A DNA stretch of 10,662 nucleotides from NCBI GenBank assembly GCA_964446865.1, contig CAYURD010000125.1:1-10662 (forward strand), in the 5' to 3' direction. The notes under the pieces were generated by a model that was not told where the DNA came from, did not search any database, and saw only the letters and a list, made by a program, of their open reading frames with translations. Made by a program: the position numbers and the translations under genes. The DNA is from Glaciecola sp964446865. Lineage in GTDB: Bacteria > Pseudomonadota > Gammaproteobacteria > Enterobacterales > Alteromonadaceae. Positions 6,873 to 10,662 of the stretch are shown in pieces (the first letter of the stretch is position 1; each line of letters begins with the position of its first letter).

Positions 6873-7304
6873 ATGAAAACTAGTCTTGAAAGTGCTATCA
6901 CCATGCAGTTGGGCTTTCTTCGGGACCTGAAGTCGTTGCTAGAGCAAGAACTACATTTAATTAGTTCTCGCGAGCCAGAAACCTTAATGCAGCTTCTGCA
7001 AGACAAACAAGCGCTTTTAGACAAGATTGAGGCGCAAGACAGTGCGATTGAAACATTATACGCACGTCAAGCGAGCAAAGATGGCGTGCCCGATTCGTGC
7101 AACGATTTACTAGAAACATGCAAGCAAGTTTTGTTTGAGTGCAAGTATCTCACGCAAATCAATGCGAAATCAGTCGAGCAAGGCCAATTAAGACTGGTAC
7201 ACCTACGCAATTTCATGATGGAACTGCGAGCAAAAGAATCAATGACATATGACCGTTCGGGCAAAACGAGCGGAGACAGTTCGACTAAAGGTGTTAGTGC
7301 TTAA
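6873..7304 (+). CDS. flgN: Flagellar export chaperone FlgN
   Basis: FlgN-type proteins bind the hook-filament junction proteins FlgK and FlgL and deliver them to the flagellar export gate. The 143-residue protein is almost entirely helical and coiled-coil-like (residues 1-60, LLEQELHLISSREPETLMQL, and 75-122), with a short polar Ser/Gly/Thr tail. Similarity within this family is weak, so the assignment rests on the fold, the length and the position directly after flgM. The SD is poor, suggesting coupling with flgM. A strong terminator follows 18 nt after the stop. Confidence 0.88.
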   Translation: MKTSLESAITMQLGFLRDLKSLLEQELHLISSREPETLMQLLQDKQALLDKIEAQDSAIETLYARQASKDGVPDSCNDLLETCKQVLFECKYLTQINAKSVEQGQLRLVHLRNFMMELRAKESMTYDRSGKTSGDSSTKGVSA

Positions 7305-7322
7305 AAGTTCAACAAATTAATG

Positions 7323-7351
7323 AAAAAGAGTCCGAGTGGACTCTTTTTTTT
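7323..7351 (+). terminator. Rho-independent terminator of flgMN
   Basis: A perfect 9-bp stem (AAAGAGTCC, loop GAGT, GGACTCTTT) runs into a T-tract ending at 7351, 18 nt past the flgN stop. The A-run before the stem makes it possibly functional in both directions, but nothing on the minus strand needs it nearby. Confidence 0.92.
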
Positions 7352-7659
7352 GATTCGACGTTTAGTGTTTACATACCTGCCCATCTTTACTTACATCGCT
7401 GCAAAACCATTGAAACATCTGCTTTACATTCAAGCCTCCCGACACCAGACTTTAGTCTCTAAAATAGCCTAATTAGATGCATCTGCACGCTTTGCCTTCA
7501 AAAATAAGATAGCCTTAATTATCGATATTTACTTAGCAGGCACCACGTCGAAATGACCTATTCAATATTATGCTTAAGCAATAAGCGACTATGCAATTTT
7601 ATGCCGTTTGATTTGATACCGCGTAATCAGATTAAGCCTAGTTTTATGAAGAGCAAAGC
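7352..7659. other. Intergenic region without a gene (flgN to BLUF gene)
   Basis: I see no coding frame, tRNA or clear sigma-54/sigma-28 promoter in these 308 nt, which must hold the promoter of the BLUF gene. It contains three short palindromes: AGACT-TT-AGTCT (7447-7458), AGATGCATCT (7475-7484) and TGCTTAAGCA (7571-7580). It also has a near direct repeat ATAGCCT(T)AATTA at about 7464 and 7509. These could be regulator sites but none matches a motif I can name. Confidence 0.5.
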
Positions 7660-8076
7660 ATGAAAGAGCTTGTGTACAAGAGTCAAGCAAAGCTCGCCTT
7701 TTCTTCTGCAGACATTAAATCACTGCTCGAAAAATCTAGAAAGCGCAATACCGCCAAAAATATTACGGGGATACTGCTTTTTGACAACCGCAAAAACTTT
7801 ATTCAATTGCTTGAAGGTGATGATGATGATGTTGATACTTTGTACAATAGGATTAAATCAGATCCCAGGCACCACAGAGTCGTCTTAATCCATGAGGATG
7901 AATGTGTGCGGCGAACATTTAAAAATTGGAGTATGGAGTATTTGTATTTAGACAGTTTGTTTAGCGAGAATATGTCTGATTCGCCTTACATTGACGATGA
8001 GCAAAAAGAACATATTATGGAAAGTTTTGTATCAATTATCACGCAGCATTTCAGTGATCACATGGAAGATTTTTAA
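7660..8076 (+). CDS. Single-domain BLUF blue-light photoreceptor
   Basis: BLUF domains bind FAD and sense blue light through rearranged hydrogen bonds around the flavin. The signature residues are all present: Y6 (LVYKS), N30 (KRNTAKNITG), Q49 (FIQLLEG), and W90/M92 (FKNWSM), corresponding by pattern to Y21, N45, Q63, W104 and M106 of AppA. The protein has 138 residues: the BLUF fold fills about 1-97, and the remaining 40 form an acidic, probably helical tail with no output domain. It should therefore act by protein-protein contact. GAAGAG before the ATG is a modest SD. It stands alone on the plus strand between the flgMN terminator and the convergent flgP, so it is probably monocistronic. 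Its partner cannot be told from the sequence. Confidence 0.93.
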   Translation: MKELVYKSQAKLAFSSADIKSLLEKSRKRNTAKNITGILLFDNRKNFIQLLEGDDDDVDTLYNRIKSDPRHHRVVLIHEDECVRRTFKNWSMEYLYLDSLFSENMSDSPYIDDEQKEHIMESFVSIITQHFSDHMEDF

Positions 8077-8103
8077 GTGTTCTTTTACTTGCCCGACCTA
8101 ATT

Positions 8104-8616
8104 TTAGTAGTAACTGACTTTGCGAATTCTTTTTGGTTGGGCTGTAGAAAGATAAATATTCCTAACCACTTGCATGTCTAATTCAAGTTCTGTTGCATAG
8201 GTATCGTCGCCCACAGGATATGATTTAACCACACGAGCACCTCGTATTACACCTTCTACCGACGAGCGCAATTCGTTATTTGTAAGTACTAGGTTTGCTA
8301 AGGCTTGCTCACCGTCAACTTTTTGGCCATAAACTTGCTCTGCCAACTCTCGATAAGCGTCAAGTTTTGATGCTTTAATTGCCATGAGTCTTTTAGATGA
8401 TTCATCACTGCCAGCTTGTGCACTCACTGGCGCATAGCCTACTGCACTTAGCACTGGATATTGATCGGGCTCTATTGTTTCCCACTCTACATGCTTAGTC
8501 ACTAATGAACCGCAGGCCGCTAAAGACAGTGTTAACGCGATAAAACTGAGGCGCAAAATAAGCGGTAAAGTCAAACCCCAAAAAACGAAAAACTGGCTTG
8601 AAGGTTGCTGGTTCAT
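8104..8616 (-). CDS. flgP: Flagellar outer-membrane lipoprotein FlgP (LPP20 family)
   Basis: FlgP is an outer-membrane lipoprotein that forms a basal disk/ring around the polar flagellum and is needed for full motility in Vibrio and Campylobacter. I start at the ATG at 8616 (170 residues), which has AGAGA upstream; an ATG at 8631 has no SD. A hydrophobic signal ends in the lipobox SLAACG with the lipidated Cys at residue 35. The body carries the LPP20/FlgP signature: MAIKASKLDAYRELAEQVYG (about 78-97), then LTNNELRSSVEGVIRGARVV and KSYPVGDDTYATELELDMQV. It is divergent from flgT and convergent with the BLUF gene, 27 nt apart. The usual partner flgO is not adjacent. Confidence 0.93.
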   Translation of the reverse strand: MNQQPSSQFFVFWGLTLPLILRLSFIALTLSLAACGSLVTKHVEWETIEPDQYPVLSAVGYAPVSAQAGSDESSKRLMAIKASKLDAYRELAEQVYGQKVDGEQALANLVLTNNELRSSVEGVIRGARVVKSYPVGDDTYATELELDMQVVRNIYLSTAQPKRIRKVSYY

Positions 8617-8693
8617 AATTATTCTCTGCATTGTTGTTGAAGGCGTTTGTGCACACTTGCCATCTACATTTGTTATTCACTACAGATTAGAAA

Positions 8694-8709
8694 AGCAAAG
8701 CGTATGCCA
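8694..8709 (-). promoter_or_regulatory. Sigma-54 (RpoN) promoter for flgP
   Basis: On the minus strand: TGGCAT-ACGCT-TTGCT, with GG and GC 10 nt apart. Both conserved blocks are identical to those of the flgB promoter in this window (TGGCAT and TTGCT). The expected start is near 8682, about 65 nt before the flgP ATG. Confidence 0.82.
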
Positions 8710-8740
8710 TAAATGAATGTAAATGAGCATTAGTTTTTAC

Positions 8741-8756
8741 TGGCATATATCTTGTA
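8741..8756 (+). promoter_or_regulatory. Possible weak sigma-54 promoter for flgT
   Basis: TGGCAT-ATATC-TTGTA has the same -24 block as the flgB and flgP promoters and correct spacing, but the -12 block has GT instead of the usually essential GC. It lies about 80 nt before the flgT start. Either it is a weak promoter, or flgT is read from another site. A 7-bp inverted repeat covers the -12 block. Confidence 0.35.
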
Positions 8757-8770
8757 TACCTCTTATACAA
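8752..8770. repeat. 7-bp inverted repeat in the flgT leader/promoter
   Basis: TTGTATA (8752-8758) and TATACAA (8764-8770) are perfect inverted copies with a 5-nt spacer. The octamer ATCTTGTA occurs at 8749-8756 and again at 8771-8778, 22 nt apart, about two helical turns. The arrangement looks like a binding site for a dimeric regulator between flgP and flgT. Confidence 0.5.
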
Positions 8771-8834
8771 ATCTTGTAAATGACAGCGTGGTGCTTGCGC
8801 TTTTCATGTTTTGCGAGCTTACTTTGGAGTTATG

Positions 8835-9872
8835 ATGCGGTATTTATCTACTTTTCTTTTCGTTATATGTTTGCCTCTTTTAGTCAGCTTGTTGCTACTA
8901 TCTAGTCATGTCAACGCCGCTTGGTTTACCGCTACTGGCCAATCGGTTGTCATTAATGACGACAAAGATAATGCGCGCAAAGCCGCAACAGAAGAAGCCA
9001 TCAAACAAGCCTTATTATTTGCAGGGGCATCGGTAAGAAGCGTCACGCAAATGACAAATGGCTTATTAACCGATGATCATCTAGAAATTAGAGCCTCTGG
9101 CGAAGTCAACACCATACAACTTATTGACGAAGTCTATGAAGATGGCGTTGTAACCGTCTCGATACGCGCAGATATATTTTCNNNNNNNNNNNNNNNNNNN
9201 NNNNNNNNNNNNNNNNNNNNNNNNNNNNNNNNNNNNNNNNNNNNNNNNNNNNNNNNNNNNNNNNNNNNNNNNNNNNNNNNNCTAGCAAATAAATCAAATA
9301 CACAATATGTGATCACTGCGGTGATTGATGACATTTCGGTACAACGCTTTGCCAGTTCGGCCTTTAACCCATTTAAAGAAGATGAAGCAATCCGCAATTT
9401 TAATTTCACCCTGTCGTTAGTGGATGGCGCAACAGGCCAAACAAAATATCAACAGAGTTACCAAAGCAGCGCGCCTTGGGGCTTTGATTTTACGCAAAGT
9501 ATAGATGTTGCTTCGGAAGGTTTTTGGCGCAGCCAGTACGGACAAAGCGTGCAAAAAATGATGCAAAAAAGCATTACCGATTTAGAAGAATATGCTATTT
9601 GCCAACCAACTATGGGACGTATATTAGCGGTTGCCAATAATCAACTTCAAATCAACCTAGGCCAGTCGCATCAAGTGCAAGCTGGCGATCAGTTGACCTT
9701 ATTCAATGTTAAACAAATAAGCGATACCTTTGGTCAACAATACAGTCAGTTTGTTATCCACCCTACCCGTTTGGTCGTGAGACAAGTGTTTAGTGATACG
9801 GCAACGGTAGAAGCGCTTGACCGCAGTTTATTAGGTGATGTGCAGCCCAATGACTATGTAGCTAGGCAGTAA
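8835..9872 (+). CDS. flgT: Flagellar T-ring protein FlgT (interrupted by a sequence gap)
   Basis: FlgT is a periplasmic basal-body protein that, in Vibrio, forms the H-ring and is needed for the T-ring that holds the stators. I start at the ATG at 8835: TTTGGAG lies 5 nt upstream, too close for the ATG at 8832, and a TTG at 8811 lacks an SD. A signal peptide (hydrophobic FLFVICLPLLVSLLLLSS, cleavage likely after VNA) precedes AWFTATGQSVVI. The N-terminal domain (KAATEEAIKQALLFAGASV) breaks off after IRADIF. A gap of exactly 100 Ns follows, then the middle domain (NTQYVITAVIDDISV, GFWRSQYGQSVQKMM) and the C-terminal beta domain (NLGQSHQVQAGDQLTLFNV) to the stop. Frames on both sides agree, but the gap is probably nominal, so the true length is unknown. 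Confidence 0.93.
   Translation: MRYLSTFLFVICLPLLVSLLLLSSHVNAAWFTATGQSVVINDDKDNARKAATEEAIKQALLFAGASVRSVTQMTNGLLTDDHLEIRASGEVNTIQLIDEVYEDGVVTVSIRADIFXXXXXXXXXXXXXXXXXXXXXXXXXXXXXXXXXXLANKSNTQYVITAVIDDISVQRFASSAFNPFKEDEAIRNFNFTLSLVDGATGQTKYQQSYQSSAPWGFDFTQSIDVASEGFWRSQYGQSVQKMMQKSITDLEEYAICQPTMGRILAVANNQLQINLGQSHQVQAGDQLTLFNVKQISDTFGQQYSQFVIHPTRLVVRQVFSDTATVEALDRSLLGDVQPNDYVARQ
9182..9281. other. Assembly gap of 100 N inside flgT
   Basis: Exactly 100 undetermined bases, the usual placeholder for a join of unknown size. FlgT relatives, as I recall them, have a longer stretch with Cys residues between the N-terminal domain and the NxxYII segment than 34 codons would allow, so real sequence is probably missing here. 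Confidence 0.95.
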
Positions 9873-9885
9873 GTAGATTACTGCC
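9865..9885. terminator. Hairpin at the flgT stop codon, possible weak terminator
   Basis: GGCAGTAA (9865-9872), loop GTAGA, TTACTGCC (9878-9885): a perfect 8-bp stem that includes the flgT stop. It lies between two convergent genes. No proper T-run follows on either strand, so it may mark an mRNA end or merely reduce read-through. Confidence 0.45.
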
Positions 9886-9901
9886 ATTGTTGATTAGTTA
9901 G

Positions 9902-10435
9902 TTAAAACGTTACCGACAACTGTACGCCATAAAACATAGTATTTTTACTCTCCCAAGCCTCAGCATCTATTTGGCGGGCTTTTACGAAAGTCTCTAGTCT
10001 TATGTTATCTGTCTCGATGCCAGCACCTAGTCCAAAAAAGCCATCAATGTCATTAGACCCGCTATCATCAAATGTATCAGAAGAATCGCTTCTATCATGT
10101 TGAACGGCCAAATCAAGTAAATCTAAGCCCACTTCAACATAAGCAAACCCTGTGTTGAAATAGCCCGCTTTAAAACCAACATCCCACGCCATAAAGTCTT
10201 GCTCAATATCATTTGTATCCATAATACGCATGGTATTAATTGACGTGACAAATGCCGCTCGCATGTTGCTGTTTCTGCGCTCCATCTCAAAACTAGCGCC
10301 TACTCCGAATATAGAATCAGTATCGTTTGTTTCATATTTAATAAAAGACTTTAGGTTATCACCCAATATATTAGCTGATGCCGTTTGCGACCAAATGGCG
10401 CTCATCACGAGTACAGAAAAAATAGATAGCTTCAA
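9902..10435 (-). CDS. Predicted small outer-membrane beta-barrel protein
   Basis: I do not recognise a named family. The 177-residue product starts with a signal peptide (MKLSIFSVLVMSAIWSQTAS, cleavage likely after residue 21). It continues with alternating amphipathic segments rich in Gly, Phe and Tyr (SIFGVGASFEMERR, AWDVGFKAGYFNTGFAYVEV, GFFGLGAGIETDNIRLETFV) and ends in GVQLSVTF with a terminal Phe. These traits fit a small 8-strand outer-membrane barrel. Residues 113-132 are a very acidic Asp/Ser loop, probably exposed or Ca-binding. The start is TTG at 10435, favoured because AAGGAG lies just upstream and the only early ATG (10405) would cut the signal peptide. It converges with flgT; a flagellar role is not shown. 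Confidence 0.75.
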   Translation of the reverse strand: MKLSIFSVLVMSAIWSQTASANILGDNLKSFIKYETNDTDSIFGVGASFEMERRNSNMRAAFVTSINTMRIMDTNDIEQDFMAWDVGFKAGYFNTGFAYVEVGLDLLDLAVQHDRSDSSDTFDDSGSNDIDGFFGLGAGIETDNIRLETFVKARQIDAEAWESKNTMFYGVQLSVTF

Positions 10436-10461
10436 TTATTGCTCCTTGCAAATATTTTCCA

Positions 10462-10499
10462 ACAAAAAGAAAAGTGTGGATTATTTAATGTCATCCACA
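10462..10499 (-). terminator. Probable terminator downstream of the tRNA-Arg gene
   Basis: On the minus strand TGTGGAT (rc of 10493-10499) and ATCCACA (rc of 10475-10481) form a 7-bp stem with an 11-nt loop, followed by the T-rich CTTTTCTTTTTG. It lies about 120 nt after the tRNA 3' end and just before the beta-barrel gene's SD, so it would separate the two transcripts or attenuate entry into that gene. The large loop lowers confidence. Confidence 0.6.
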
Positions 10500-10617
10500 A
10501 AGTCACATCGCCTAACTGATTAACGAAAGCTTAGCGTAATGATGAGCGAAGAAAGATACAGACTTGAGAGCGACTAAACCAGTGTTTGGGGCTAGAAAGT
10601 ACAATTGCTTACAAAAG

Positions 10618-10662
10618 TGGCCACCCCTAGTGGACTTGAACCACTATCAAAGACTTAGGAGG
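10618..10662 (-). tRNA. tRNA-Arg (anticodon CCU), partial, 3' portion
   Basis: Read on the minus strand: the anticodon loop CTCCTAA (10661-10655) closed by C-G, 3' anticodon arm GTCTT, a 4-nt variable loop TGAT, T stem AGTGG/CCACT with loop TTCAAGT, 3' acceptor AGGGGTG, discriminator G and an encoded CCA at 10620-10618. The CCU anticodon and the 4-nt variable loop fit tRNA-Arg(CCU), which reads AGG codons. The 5' half, including the D arm, lies beyond the window edge. Confidence 0.88.

Noticed and set aside
8811..8834. TTG or first ATG as the flgT start
   Set aside because: TTG at 8811 has no SD and ATG at 8832 is only 2 nt from GGAG; the ATG at 8835 has proper spacing and begins the signal peptide.
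10500..10617. Second tRNA or integrated element next to tRNA-Arg
   Set aside because: No cloverleaf, no integrase and no visible repeat of the tRNA 3' end in this stretch.

Overview
The window looks like chromosomal DNA from a marine gammaproteobacterium, most likely of the order Alteromonadales. I infer this from the polar-flagellum gene order (flgN-flgM-flgA, cheV-cheR and flgBCDE next to flgP and flgT), the use of both sigma-54 and sigma-28 promoters, and the moderately AT-rich composition. The T-ring proteins FlgP and FlgT occur in Vibrio, Shewanella and Alteromonas-type sheathed or sodium/proton-driven polar flagella. The genus cannot be fixed from the sequence alone.

Layout: positions 1-280 hold an elaborate repeat element. 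It is a 27-bp perfect inverted repeat around a 60-nt AT-rich centre, flanked on both sides by head-to-tail 19-nt units that share the core CGGGAATGACG. From 380 to 5316, on the minus strand, lie flgE, flgD, flgC, flgB, cheR and cheV, so transcription runs cheV-cheR-flgBCDE. A sigma-54 promoter sits between cheR and flgB. From 5536 to 7304, on the plus strand, lie flgA, flgM and flgN. A textbook sigma-28 promoter precedes flgM and a strong Rho-independent terminator follows flgN. After a 308-nt non-coding stretch comes a single-domain BLUF blue-light photoreceptor gene (7660-8076, plus). Next is a divergent pair: the outer-membrane lipoprotein flgP (minus, with a sigma-54 promoter) and flgT (plus), the latter interrupted by exactly 100 Ns. 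A small predicted outer-membrane beta-barrel gene (minus, TTG start) converges on flgT. The right edge cuts the 3' part of a minus-strand tRNA-Arg(CCU).

How the genes work together: FlgA chaperones P-ring assembly, FlgB and FlgC are rod proteins, FlgD caps the growing hook and FlgE forms it. FlgM holds the sigma-28 factor FliA until the hook is finished and is then exported, while FlgN chaperones FlgK and FlgL. FlgP and FlgT strengthen the basal body and help anchor the stator. CheR and CheV adjust chemotaxis signalling. The BLUF gene is the one member not normally expected in such a locus and hints at a light input near motility genes. The repeat element lies immediately downstream of flgE, where flgF would normally follow, so the usual flgBCDEFGHIJ run is interrupted or split there.
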